DNA of 64,000 nt from Sipunculus nudus (taxonomy: Eukaryota > Annelida > Sipuncula > Golfingiida > Sipunculidae). Below are positions 1 through 22,918 of this stretch, in pieces. Below the pieces are notes generated by a model. That model saw nothing but the letters and a program-made list of their open reading frames with translations. It had not been told where the DNA came from and did no database searches. Made by a program: the position numbers and the translations under genes. How positions within the stretch are numbered: the first letter of the stretch is position 1; each line of letters opens with the position of its first letter. The stretch covers positions 52,887,370 through 52,951,369 of the forward strand of contig CM049307.1 in assembly GCA_026874595.1 (NCBI GenBank), read 5' to 3'.

Positions 1-547
1 AATTCTTGCAATACCTTTTGACAATATTAAGGTTTGTAATTATTGCTGTAAATTTGATTACCTTTTAAAGTTATCATAAAGTAATCATAATCTTGATTAC
101 ATGAATTTATTTTGGTAATCGTAATTGTTTACTTACAAAGAAATCATTATCTATTACATATATCAAGTAATCACCCCATGTCTGGTTCTAAAGAATAAAA
201 GCCCCTGTGTTGTTCTCATCAAGATCTGGATAAACAGAGAAGACATGTGACAAAGGCAATATTGTATCTTGTATGAGATGTCAGGGATTAAACTTAATAT
301 ACCTACCCTGAAGCTCCAACACTGTTGATCAGAACTGAGATTCATCATAGACCTTGCCTGTCAGTTTTTCATCAGAACAAATGAAAGCAATAAAGGCTTC
401 ATATATTTTTATTGGTGTAAATACATTTTTACGTTTCTGAAACAAAATAATTACTTTCTCTTTCAGTGATTGTTTTCCAAGAAACTCCTCCTTTTTTAAC
501 TATCAAAACAGTTGAAATGTTGTAAAACAATGACAACACATATATCC
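1..547. repeat. Direct duplicate A of a ~0.55-kb block (partner 9366-9916)
   Basis: Nearly identical to 9366-9916 with only scattered substitutions and a few small indels. Rich in alternating GTAATC/GATTAC words. Begins at the window edge, so it may extend to the left. A 31-nt A-run follows at 578-608. Confidence 0.95.
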
Positions 548-575
548 GTTGTCATAGTTGTAAAATATTCTGAGA

Positions 576-609
<34 letters not shown>

Positions 610-670
610 ATTAAACATAGGCTATTCTCAGAGACAATATAAAACGTGAGAAATGAGCATCCAGTCATAT

Positions 671-704
671 TCAGCTGAGCGTCATGGCCAATGGATCACT
701 TGTT
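671..704 (+). repeat. Right-end motif of the AGCTGAGC/CATGG element family
   Basis: TCAGCTGAGCGTCATGGCC followed by ATGGATCACTTGTT, the same end as at 2651-2686 and (inverted) 59004-59037. It abuts the start of a second element at about 715. Confidence 0.7.
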
Positions 705-714
705 ATTGTTTTAT

Positions 715-2686
715 AAGCTGAGCTGACTATAAGTCATCTGAGCTATAGTCATGGTCCATTGTCCGTCATCCGGCCGTCTGGCCAATCGTCCGTTAACAGG
801 GCACGTTTCGAATCCGTTGGACCTACGATTCCAAAATTTTGCATACCATTAGATGTCCCCAAAATCTCCTACCATACCAAAAATTGGGTCATTAGGACTT
901 CGTTCCTTCGAGATATTAAGGAAAAACATCCGTTTTCCATAAAAAAGCCATTGTTACACTTCAAGGCTGCCTAATATCAAAACTACTGATCTGTTTGTTG
1001 ATCATATTTAGTATTCATATTCTTCCATACATTTTCTATGAACATACAAAAAATTAGATCAGTGTTGGGTATTATTTTGAAGTTATGGGCCAAAATATAA
1101 TTCAATTTTTAAAAAATCAGGAAATATATTTACTCCTCTAACATGAGAATTTCTGAAGCAAGAGACTTTTTTTTCAGGAATATAACTTTATTTAATCAAG
1201 ATTCAATTGTTTACCCAAAATAAGATCTGAATTTTGCAAATTTTTCAAGTTATTAGCATAAATAAAAAAATCAATACCTTAAATTTCGTCCAACTTTGGC
1301 AATGGCACGTTTTTCCCTTTAAGTACTGTTGATTTAATTTTCACAGCATATATACACAAGGAATTAATCTTTTACAGTCTGAAATTTCAAAGGAATTGAT
1401 TGAAAAGAGTAACTTTTATTCAAGTTTTCATACACCATGTCAAGTGTTGTTTACATTTAGCCCACCTAGTAGTACAGCCTTCACTTGCATTATGTAACCC
1501 ACCCCAGGCAGCTTGGCTTGGCTCAGCTTGGCCACTACTAGCAGGCTTCCCCTCTGCCCTACCCTCCCCCCCCCACAGATGGTGCATTAACTAGATGAAT
1601 GTTATTATTTTCTGTATTTGATTCATTCTTATTCTAGGCTATGCTACATTTTAGATTTTGTATTGTACTACCAGGGTTACAATGATAAAAGTGCACATTT
1701 AATTGTGTCTAAAAAGTGGTGTATTGCTATGAAAGTGTGGATGTTCATCAGATAAGTAATTCCTTACTTCAGAAGAGTAAAAACTTCACCAGGTGTGAAA
1801 TTGACTATTAATTCCAGTAATAAATTATAGCTTAGATTGTAATTAGCATAATGATATTGTTTGTCCCTCATTCAACCAACAGTGTGTATACTTTATTTGA
1901 AAAGATGTTTTATTTTATCAAATTGACTGAATCTTTTTTTTTATCTCGGTGAATAAATAAAGCATGTACTGAAATCTCCAATGTGCGAAACTTTTTAATA
2001 GTGATTCAAGGTATAATCTTGTAGATGCCATGTTGTGGCATTATTTTCTTTTAAATTCAGCTTAAACATTTGTGATTTAAAAAAATAAAAAAAAATATAG
2101 GTGTATGCATAATATGACCCAATATGAGCTACATTCTGGATATATAATGATTGCAACTTTTGCAACAATTTTAATATTTAACTTATATTTTCAGTTTTTT
2201 ACTCTAGATATATAATGATTGCAACTTTTGCAACAATTTTAATATTTTAACTTATATATTTCTATTATTTACTTATATATTATTAAAACTTTATTAAACT
2301 TGTAAATAAAAAAAAAATGATTCAGATAAAAACTTTTAATTGAAAAAGTGGATATGCTAAAAAAATTGGCTTAAATGCATTATTCCCTTGAAAGTGAATA
2401 AAGGTATTAGTCCATTCTGTCCACTTGCCTGTCCATCTGTAAATTTCATATGCATCACATTATCTTAAAACTTTTACTGTTTTTCTTCATGACAGTCTTG
2501 TCAGAGTATAAGTTTGCAATCATATATTTAGAACTTTACTATAACCAAGTAGGAGGGCCCTTTTCCTTATAGCTTCTCATATTCTTATATAATTGAAATG
2601 TATTACAATTAAAATATTTTGCATATTTTGCATTTGCAAAAATTTCAAACTTCAGCTGAGCGCATTGACCCATGGGTCCCTTGTTT
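715..2686 (+). repeat. Composite dispersed element, copy 1 (~1.97 kb)
   Basis: Left end AGCTGAGCTGACT, followed by a GTCCGT-rich segment and TTAACAGGGCAC; right end TTCAGCTGAGC with a CCATGGG palindrome and CTTGTT. Related copies: 4602-6000 and, inverted, 59004-60675. No intact ORF. Confidence 0.7.
2139..2258. repeat. Tandem duplication, ~51-bp unit at 68-bp spacing
   Basis: Copies at 2139-2189 and 2207-2258 share ATATATAATGATTGCAACTT and the following TTGCAACAATTTTAATATT almost exactly. Confidence 0.9.
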
Positions 2687-3785
2687 TACTAAACTTTAGT
2701 TTCTATAATAGCCAAAACACAACCCCAAACTCGAGCTGCTATTAGTTATTGACCACGCAGCCCAACCCACCACTCCTCTGTAGAAATTTTTTGTTGGTAG
2801 TGTCTGGGCAATAATCCAGTCACCTGTGGCTTGCATGGGATTTCCACCGGCAGAACTTCCCGCGGTGGGGCCTATAGGCCTACCTACGCCTGCTTTATGC
2901 ACAGCACAGGCGGACTGGTCCACCGGGGCCACCAGGAAGTTACCCGGTGTGGCGATGCATGGCACAAATCGTTGGCATATATATGGATGTGGGCCGATAG
3001 TCATGAACTAAATTTTTGAAGCTTGTGGAACGATTAAATTTGTATCTAGGCCTGTTTTCTCACGGCAGTCGGCTCCGGGTGCATGCGAACTCGGTACCAT
3101 TAATAGACTAACAAAAATATTACAAAACCTGAGAACTACCACATGCTAACAAGTTGTTAAGCACCTGTTCAATATGATATTGAGCGGCCATTATACAAAA
3201 GTTAACGCGCCAAGGTTGTGGTTTCGTAAATATCCTTTACAGTGCATGAGTCACGCCTTACATATACACATAATGTATAGGTTTATTTATTCAGCAGTGT
3301 ATCCGGGTTGGGTTGACTCATTCTTCCCCGCCATTTTGCAGCGTCATTGGACTGATTGGATCTCCAAACATTATAGCTCTGTTGTGAAGTTACTATTCAG
3401 GACCGAACTACTTTAATCACGTCATGGTTATTAGGTCGGGGTCGTGGTTTACGTATAGCATACAATTGAATAAAACTTCCTTGGTTGACTGCATGTAGGA
3501 TTATCCAAGTATACACCCGGGAAAGTGCACTTTGCGGAAAATCATTTTTTTTTATGGACCAAGAAGCTTTTTTTTATGGACCAAGACGATTTTGGTCATT
3601 ATCTCAACTTCAATGATAAATTTTCCAACCGTTGCCAGGGCGGGTCCAGGATTTGTGCATTTGTGTGTATAAGCCTATGTAGGCCTATATGGGGGGGGGG
3701 GGGGGGTTAGGAGCAAGATTTATCTGTTAATCTAATGTTACCTCAACTTACCTGACAACAAAGGAATAAGAGAGCAGTTAGAGAC

Positions 3786-3849
<64 letters not shown>

Positions 3850-4601
3850 AACATTCTTGAAAACAACACAATTTAAGGGTGCTGTGGTCAGTGTTTAATT
3901 ACCAACTAAATTGATTGTTGCATCAAAGATCGGCTCCGTCCGCCTGAAGAAAAGCGGTTGTACTGTAGGATGAAACCATGCAATGCACACTTTTGAAAGT
4001 TTCACCTTTGGAAAATTACACTTTAACATTCCCTGTATACCGAATTGGCCTACCAGGGAAAGACGATGGATTCGATTGCCTTCAAACCGGCCAACCAACC
4101 AGCGCCAACAGACAGATACAAACTTCATTTTGGTGAAGTGTAATTCGCAAAGAGACTTCATATAAGGAGAGGGAAGAACGGAGAGCAGAAAACAAATAGT
4201 TATAATTTTTGTCCGTCAAATGATTTATAAATAATATGACTTAGACATTTAAACGTCCCATTTTATGATCGAGATTAACATGAGAACAGAATAAGCATTT
4301 AAATTATTTTATAAGTTATCCTTAAATATGTCCACCATAAAATAAACACATACACGTGTACGTAAACATTCAAAAACATTTTAAAACTAAAAAAATGTAA
4401 ATATAATATTTTAATGTAAGGCAACCCGATATATACCCCGGTAATCTATATTTTGCTCGAATTTTTAAGTTAATTGATTTTACTCACCCAATTTTTTTAG
4501 AAATAACCAGTATATAGCTCAAATAACTCTTTACGGTGCATGTGCGGTTTCTCTTTTTATTCGGCTTATGGGAAGTTCGATCACTGGCATGTAAGCCTTT
4601 T
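2687..4601. other. Intergenic DNA, no gene seen
   Basis: Contains a GC-richer stretch at about 2830-2960 with overlapping short open frames on both strands but no recognisable domain or splice context, a 16-nt G-run at 3691-3706 and an (AT)n microsatellite at 3789-3846. Confidence 0.6.
3789..3846. repeat. (AT)n microsatellite
   Basis: About 29 uninterrupted AT units. Confidence 0.98.
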
Positions 4602-6000
4602 TAGCTCAGCTGACTTAAAGTCAATGAGGTATAGGAATGGCGCTTTGTCCGTCGTCCGTCCGTAAGCAGGACACAACTCGTAAACGCTAACCTTAGAAAC
4701 TTGTAACTGAATATCCAAGTAGGTAATAACAATTCTCCTGGGAAACCTAAAATTAGGTCACTGCTACCTATATCCTCCGAGCTATGGGGCTCCAAAGTAC
4801 CCCCCCCCAGAATAATTAAAAATTTGATACAAAACCTCCAGTATCTTGATAATTAATGCATGGATTGCCATGAATCTTGCTTTGAATATTGACAATGACT
4901 ATAGTTTTGTCAATTCCCGAACACTGGTGGCGTCACCTGTATTTTTTTCTAATGTTTATGATTTTTTTTCTGTTTTTTGAGACCATCAAATCACAGCAGT
5001 TTTGTCTGTTTCTCAGCTGTAGTGTCATCCAGTGTCCAGCAACCCATTATTGATTATGATTGGTATCTTCGGTTCTTGAAGACTTTAGGCGCCACATGTA
5101 TTGTTTTCTATTATTGATGCATTTTTTTCTTTATTTTGAGACTGCCAAATTATATTTATACTATCAGATGCGCAAATGTGGCTTCACCTGTGTCCTGAAA
5201 CCTTGTGTGTTTATTTGGGCCCCCCTGAATAAGCAGCTGCCCTATATTAATCGCCCTGTCCGCCTGTCTATTCGTCTTTCAGTTGTAGCGGTATATCTAA
5301 ATTTGTTTCCTTATGATAACTCCAGTTTGGATTGACATATGGATTTCAAACTTTACTTATATAAGGCCCACCTCTAATGCAAGTACTTTATTGATTTTTG
5401 GGTCATGAGGTCAAAGGTCAAAATCTCAGGACCCACTTATTTAGAAAGACTGTGGATGTATTTTAAGCCAAATTTGTCATCCTAAACCTTCCATCTTGCA
5501 CATATAGCACACCTGCCAATAGGGGAAGAAATTTTGGGGTTACAAGGTCAAGGTTTCAGGGGCCATCTATCCACACATTTGCCTCCGGATGATAACTCCA
5601 GTTTGGAATGACATATTGGTTTCAATCTTGATTTATATATGACCCATCAATAATATATGAACCATTTTGATTTTGGGGTTATGAGGTCAAAGGTCAAGGT
5701 CACAGGAACAAAAACTTAAGAAAGGATGTGGATGCATTTTAAGCCAAACTTTCATCGCAAATCTTCCATCTTCCACATGTGACCCACCTGCCAATAGGGG
5801 ATGTTTCCTTTTGATTTTTGGGTAACTAAGTGAACGGTCAAGGTAACAGGGCCAATCCATTAACAAATTAGTTTATAGATGATAACTCCAGTTTAGGTAG
5901 GTTGGCTTCAAACTGATCACAGGACCCATATTTCGAAAGCGCTTATAAACATATCCTTATAGAAAAATTCAGCTGAGCATCGAGACCCGTGGGTCTCTAG
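4602..6000 (+). repeat. Composite dispersed element, copy 2 (~1.4 kb) with internal ~280-bp tandem units
   Basis: Left end TTAGCTCAGCTGACT plus GTCCGT repeats; right end TTCAGCTGAGC with ACCCGTGGGTC. Inside, GATAACTCCAGTTT recurs near 5313, 5591 and 5880, and AGGTCAAAGGTCA at 5408-5420 and 5684-5696, giving a ~280-bp period. The first 400 bp match (inverted) the monomers of the 59-60 kb array. Confidence 0.75.
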
Positions 6001-7704
6001 ATAAAATATACAACCTCATGCCCCATTGGTAAATACATTCGTAATCGATACTTGATATTCATAAAATGATGCACTGAACGTGTAGGCCGATATATCTTAA
6101 ATCATGACAGTTAATTTGTTTCACCACTATTCAGGACAAATAAGTTCTGCAACAAAATCTGCTGTAAAAAATTCCAGCGGATATGTACATCCCCAAAAGA
6201 ATATATTCCTCAAAATTGACTTGTTTTCTCAGTGCTCAATACACCAATAAAAAATCAATGACCATGGATATGCATGCACATTTCATTTTTTTTAACTTAA
6301 TGCTATATCATTGTCGTTCAGTTAAAAACAAGTTATCAAGAGTATATTTTCCGATGATAAAGTGAGATGACGGCTTGACATCATATTTAATATATAACCA
6401 CAAATGTCCACAAAATATCCTGGGGAGGCGACAGTCATTGAGAAAATGTAGTTAGAAAATTTTAATGTCTGCAACTAATGTTCGAAAATTTTGAACTTAT
6501 TATTCTAAAAATAGAATTAAGATTTGCCTGACCATGATATTGATATAAACATGCATTTCGCCCAAGGTTTTCTTTGTTCAGCTTATTTTTTTTTTTGTTT
6601 GGATTGGTGATATTTGGTCAATGATTTAGAGCCATCATAAATGATAATAATCAAAGAACATGGAGTACTACATTGCGAAGAGATCTGTGTATACATCTCC
6701 GTTAACAATCATAACTGTGGGTCCAGCTTGTGGGACGGGTTCTTAAACCCCATGGATAGGTTTCCGCTAAAATATTTGGAATTTAAGTGGAAATGCTTTG
6801 AAATGAAACCCTTGAGCACAGACAAAATGTCTGGTTTGTCCCGTTGTACTTGGAAATCCCACCGTAAACTTCTGTATAAACAAATACCAGGACGGATGCT
6901 GGAGTGACGTAGGTGAAGTAGGGGGTTTCCTCCCACAGCTTCCAAAATAGTAAAACACAAAAAAAAGCATAAAGAAGGAAAGTAAAAGTATTAGGAAAAA
7001 ATATGATATACGGAAATGAGTATCTCCCGTAACATAATTGCTCAGTACAGTTAAGGTAATTATCCCTATAGCTCGCCTACTGTACAGATATGGAGCAGCA
7101 TTGCAGCGAGAAACACTTCCTTCTGTGCTCTTGTACTGTTCTATTACAGCCCCCCCTTGTTTTTTTTTGTACTTCAAACTTTTTTTAAACAAACTTATCA
7201 ATTTTATATCATGTCTTTTTAGATTATGACTGGGTATATTGATGACAATCAGAAGTTAGCCTAAACATTTTTTTTATGACACCTTATTGATGGAAGCATC
7301 TGATCACTTTGGAAATACCAGATAAATGTTTTAATCCAACTCTGTACAATGCGCCATCTATTATCAGGAATTTCATAATCTCATACATTATACAATCCTG
7401 ATGTTTTTTTTTCACTCATATTATATTTAACAAGAACTGATGGTAGGAAAAGAAAACTTTTTTAATATATCTATGGTGATGGAAATGCTTTACCAATTAC
7501 AATGAATGTGATCTTTTCAACTCACCATTATAAATGCCTGGTATTTGTTCTGCTCAAATATTTATATTTATCTTATTCTATTGGTTCACTGGCCGTCTAG
7601 AATATGTCATGGTGGAACTAAACAAGAATTTCTGTTGTTATTAACACACAACTATATAAACTGATCAATGGCATTTTAGAAGATGGTATTTTCATTTAAT
7701 TCTA
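6001..7704. other. Intergenic DNA, no gene seen
   Basis: AT-rich with short shadow ORFs on both strands around 6640-7230; no domain, no consistent splice signals and no obvious repeat partner in the window. Confidence 0.5.
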
Positions 7705-7924
7705 AAATTTTGTAAGGTTTCGGTTCTAAACAGACATGGGGTAATCGAAATCAGGAATTGTATTCGATAACATTTCTTAAAGTAATCCTGATCGTAATCA
7801 ATTACATTTATTTTAAAAGGAAAGTAATTGTAATCGTAACTAGAATATGATTAGTCGATAAGCGACTATGGGTATCCGCCTTATTACAGAGACAAGGCAT
7901 AGGATGTTCCTGACATGACTTGAC

Positions 7925-8800
7925 TCCAAATTTGTGGCACCAGTGATACCATTTAAACTCCTCATATGTGTTCAATTTTCACGAAAAACAGATCTACAGA
8001 TGGATACACCATGCAAGATTTCAGGCCGGAACACCAATCCACCACTAAGAAAAAGTGTATCAATGTATTACATGAAAAAAAAGCAGGTGGCGCCACCTCT
8101 CTGGTCTACGAAAAAGTTATTTGTGACGGATAAACATGCAAAATTTCAGGCCGATACATCCATACACTCCTCCGATATGAGCAATTTTTACCCAAAGCAA
8201 ATAGATGGATGGGCAGCAACCTAAAAACAACTGCAGATGGCGCCATTAGTCTTAAATACATGGAGGTGGTATCCAAGATCTGTAGAAATTTACAATTTCA
8301 GGCCAATATTGTGAATCACTCTAGAGAAAAAGGGATTAATTTTTACTATGAAAATGGTAAGGTAGGTGGCGCCAGCTGTCTGGTTTACGAGAAAACTCTC
8401 CAAGATGGATGTACATGCCACATTTCAAACAAATAAATTGAACCACTCTGGAGATATGAGCAATTTTCACCTAAAGCAAATGTACAGATGAACGCTTAAC
8501 GAAAACCATTTCAGATGGCGCCACCATTGTTAAATATGAGAATGAGGTATCCAAGACCTATGGACATGCACAATTTCAACCCAATATGTTGAACCAATCA
8601 CTGAGACACACATGGAAAACACATGGATGTACACCATGCAAAAATTATTGCAGGTGGTGCCACCAGTCTTGCAGCTACAACATGAAGAGATCCAAGATCT
8701 ATAGACTTGCAAAATGTCAACTCAATACATTGAACCACTCCTGATATATGGGCTGTTATTTAAAACACACCCAGATTCACACTGCACAATGAGGACTGCA
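7925..8800 (-). repeat. Nested 140/280-bp repeat family, inverted copy
   Basis: On the minus strand it matches the arrays at 33.7-35.2 and 41.2-42.5 kb: GGTGGCGCCACCT, GAAATTTGGCATGTCCATC-like words, GTGAAAATTGCTCATATC and GAGTGGTTCAA recur in the same order. Confidence 0.85.
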
Positions 8801-9365
8801 GGTGGAACCATCTGTCTTTGTTAGGCAAAACTATAAAGGTTAACGAATAACTAGGCCAGGTTTCGGAAAGATTTGTCCAAGGGTCTCAGAGTTCTCCAGA
8901 AAGGAACGGAGCAACAGAGACTGCCAAACCCAGTCAAAAACATAGTGTCCACAAAACTTTGTTTTGACCAATACAATTAATTTCTCTCCCAATATAATGG
9001 TAATCATGATTATTAGATTTGATTACACTGAAATTTTAATCAGCTACAGTTCATATTTCCTTAAACACATTTTTAATGTTTAACACTGATAAAAACATCA
9101 TTAGGATTGAAGTATGCAGCTGTTGTGACTCCTGAAAGCCATTAAATCATGCTTAGGTAGTAGCAGATGTATCTACAGGACGCTAGGTGGATGGTTTGTG
9201 CGAGCATTTTGAGATGAAATAAGAGAAGAATAAATAAAATCAGCCTTAGTTATTCTAGTTATTCTTCAGGCTATTTTATCTATCTCATATCTTGATAAGA
9301 CTATTGTATCTCTATATTCTGGAAGTTTCCTTTTTTTATGCATTTGAATAAAGGCAAGAGTATTC

Positions 9366-9916
9366 AATTCTTGCAATACCTTTTGACAATATTAAGGTTT
9401 GTTATTATGGCTGTAATCTTGATTACTTTTTAAAGTTATCATAGAGTAATCATAATCTTTATTGATTACATGAATTTATTTTGGTAATCATAATTGTTTA
9501 CTTACAAAGAAATCATTATCTATTACATAGATCAAGTAATCACCCCATGTCTGGTTCTAAAGAATAAAAGCCCCTGTGTTGTTCTCATCAAGATCTGGAT
9601 AAACAGAGAAGACATGTGACCAAGGCAATATTGTATCTTGTATGAGGAGTCTGGGATTAAACTTAATATACCTACCCTGAAGCACCAACACTGTTGATCA
9701 GAACTGAGATTCATCATGGACCTTGCCTGTCAGTTTTTCATCAGAACAAATGAAAGCAATAAAGGCTTCATATATTTTTATTGGTGTAAATACATTTTTA
9801 TGTTTCTGAAACAAAATAATTACTTTCTCTTTCTGTGACTGTTTTCCAAGAAACTCCTCCTTTTTTAACTATCAAAACAGTTGAAATGTTGTAAAACAAT
9901 GACAACACATATATCC
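9366..9916. repeat. Direct duplicate B of a ~0.55-kb block (partner 1-547)
   Basis: Matches 1-547. Sequence diverges abruptly at 9917, where copy A also leaves the alignment at 548, marking the true right boundary of the repeat. Confidence 0.95.
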
Positions 9917-10139
9917 ATCACCTTTCAACTCATCTTCCTCAGCTCTCCAAAAGAGAGCCACCAGTTATCCTTGAAACACTAACATATGGCAAATATAGCT
10001 GTAAGCATAGGCTTAATACAAGTGTAAGCACTCAGGTTTCAGTAGGAACATAACAAAATAATCACCAGCAGCAATGTACCCTGCTTAATAACTAGAACAT
10101 TGTGGATCTTTGACTAGCAAAGCTTGAGCTTTTTTACAG

Positions 10140-10173
10140 TTCAGTGCAGACACTTTATTCATGCTATGATATT
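10140..10173 (-). other. Weak candidate for the ADH5 terminal exon / 3' UTR
   Basis: The best-looking minus-strand acceptor downstream of exon 8 is TTTCTTTTTACAG, ending at 10174. Splicing there from AG at 11524 gives R-I-S-stop in place of the expected S-I-R-x-V-V-x-x tail, with an AATAAA at 10159-10154 just after the stop. The acceptor is strong but the protein end is too short, so the true terminal exon may be elsewhere or badly diverged. Confidence 0.2.
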
Positions 10174-10949
10174 CTGTAAAAAGAAACAAAAGAAAAACCA
10201 CGGATGAAAAAAGTTTCACTTTTCCCTTAATTACTTAATTCTTAGACTCTAGTGCAATTATCATAGGCTGTTGTGGAGATCTCAAAGCAGGAGTGTCTAT
10301 TGATAGTGTATTGTAATATTCCAAAGCAATTCACTAGTTTGTAGCATCAGGTCATTAGATGGCACTTGACTTGTGGACAGTTGAGCATCTTCTTAAAAGT
10401 TGACAATTGAACGCAGGCTAGAATCAAATAAAACACAAGTCTGTGATATGTCAAATCGGAGTTTCCCTTCCTCTTTTTTTAACATTTGATAGCAAATACA
10501 AATATTTTACTGTATTACATTGTATCACTTCATTTCCACAGTAGCTTAGCAATATCTTGGTGACACACTGATTTCATAAATAGCAGTGGTCAGATCTGGT
10601 TGTAAAATCATGTTTGATGACTTAAAGAAAACCAACGACAGATGATCGATAATTAATAGATCATTTTATGTACCATCTATGTTATAGTGAAATTTTCTTT
10701 ATAAAATTTTTTACTCAAATAAACAAGTTCAAGTAATTTATGTGCCCTGCTTCTGCCTTCAAATCTGGGATGATTTTACAGTCTGTGGTGACTAAGTGAA
10801 AACAGTTTTAACCATGCTCAACAGATGGCACACCTTGCAGTTACTGTAATTTATGTTCCCTGCTAGCAACACCTGTTGGTGATTACACACTAAATGTGCT
10901 GATTCATCATATCAAGTTATCAACAATGAAAGAACCTATTGTATTGTAA

Positions 10950-11150
10950 TCTTATCAGACAGACACTTTGAAACCAATCCCGTCCAAGGTAAGCGTGAGA
11001 GCAATCACTCACCCAAATTTGAATGAAATCAGATAATATTTAGGAAAGTTATCACACTGAAATGACACCTAAAAGATGGACAGAGAGACAGACAGAGGGG
11101 CAGAGAGACAAACAAACCCAAATCAATGTCCCCCGTTCACAAAAAAATAA
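10950..11150 (-). repeat. ~190-bp dispersed repeat, copy 1
   Basis: Inverted relative to 23570-23750. Shares CCAAGGTA-GC-TGA-AGCAATCACT, AAATTTGAATGA-ATCAGATAATAT, AAGTTATC and GACAGAGNGACAGACAG with 18960-19170. Confidence 0.85.
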
Positions 11151-11523
11151 ATTCAATCTGACACAACACTGATGGTAAGGGTTGAATTGTTAATTGCACA
11201 AGGTTCAGATTTATAATGCTTTTCCCTATTTGTGTCCCGTCTTTCTTATTTCTTAGATGGGTTTGGATATTTTTTTCTGGTTAATGTGACTTCTTTGCAT
11301 GTACATACATAATTATTTGTGATCGATTATGCATAAATGCAACCAATTTCATTGAAAGTGACAACAACCAATCATCATTACAATCTATCAGTTGGCAGAC
11401 CACTACAACAGTCAAATTAAAATGATACCCATGCACACAAAACTTAATTGATAAGGTATGGTTTAGCACCCTACATAGAGAAAATCCATAACAAATTGAC
11501 CAGAAATTAAATTTATCCCTCAC

Positions 11524-22732
<11,209 letters not shown>

Positions 22733-22795
22733 GCTTACCGGCTTGCTCGTGGGCTTGTAGGCGAAGGAGCCTCGCTTTGAAAAGGGAATTCCAAC
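22733..22795. promoter_or_regulatory. 63-bp divergent inter-start region of ADH5 and METAP1
   Basis: This is all the DNA between the two start codons. It is more GC-rich than its surroundings and shows no TATA box. Both 5' UTRs and core promoters must fit here, or the transcripts must overlap in antisense at their 5' ends. Sharing of regulation is inference; the short distance is directly visible. Confidence 0.75.
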
Positions 22796-22803
22796 ATGGC
22801 AGC
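22792..22803 (+). promoter_or_regulatory. TISU-like start context / YY1-like site at the METAP1 ATG
   Basis: CAACATGGCAGC matches the TISU consensus SAASATGGCGGC at 11 of 12 positions. TISU is a known translation initiator for mRNAs with very short 5' UTRs and overlaps a YY1-type motif. The position on the METAP1 start codon, with only 63 bp to the opposing gene, fits that role. Confidence 0.65.
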
Positions 22804-22918
22804 CTCCATGGAAGCCGTGAGCAGAGTGTGTGAAACCGCTGGATGCGGCAAGGAAGCCAAACTCCAGTGCCCAACCTGCATCAAACTGAGCATTCAAGGT
22901 TCATTTTTCTGTTCGCAA
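22796..22918 (+). CDS. METAP1: METAP1 exon 1 (start, zinc finger N half)
   Basis: 41 codons, phase 0, donor GTAAGT. Encodes VCETAGC and LQCPTCIKL with five of the six zinc-finger cysteines (C12, C17, C25, C28, C39). Confidence 0.97.

Larger units (their letters stand above)
9917..11523. other. ADH5 3' flank, no resolved exon
   Basis: The short ADH5 terminal exon should lie here or further left. Apart from the weak candidate near 10173 and a dispersed ~190-bp repeat at 10950-11150 nothing is recognisable. Confidence 0.5.

Noticed and set aside
10801-10835. Alternative ADH5 last exon (S-M-V-K-T-V-F-T-stop on the minus strand)
   Set aside because: The acceptor lacks a pyrimidine tract and similarity to the family tail is too weak.
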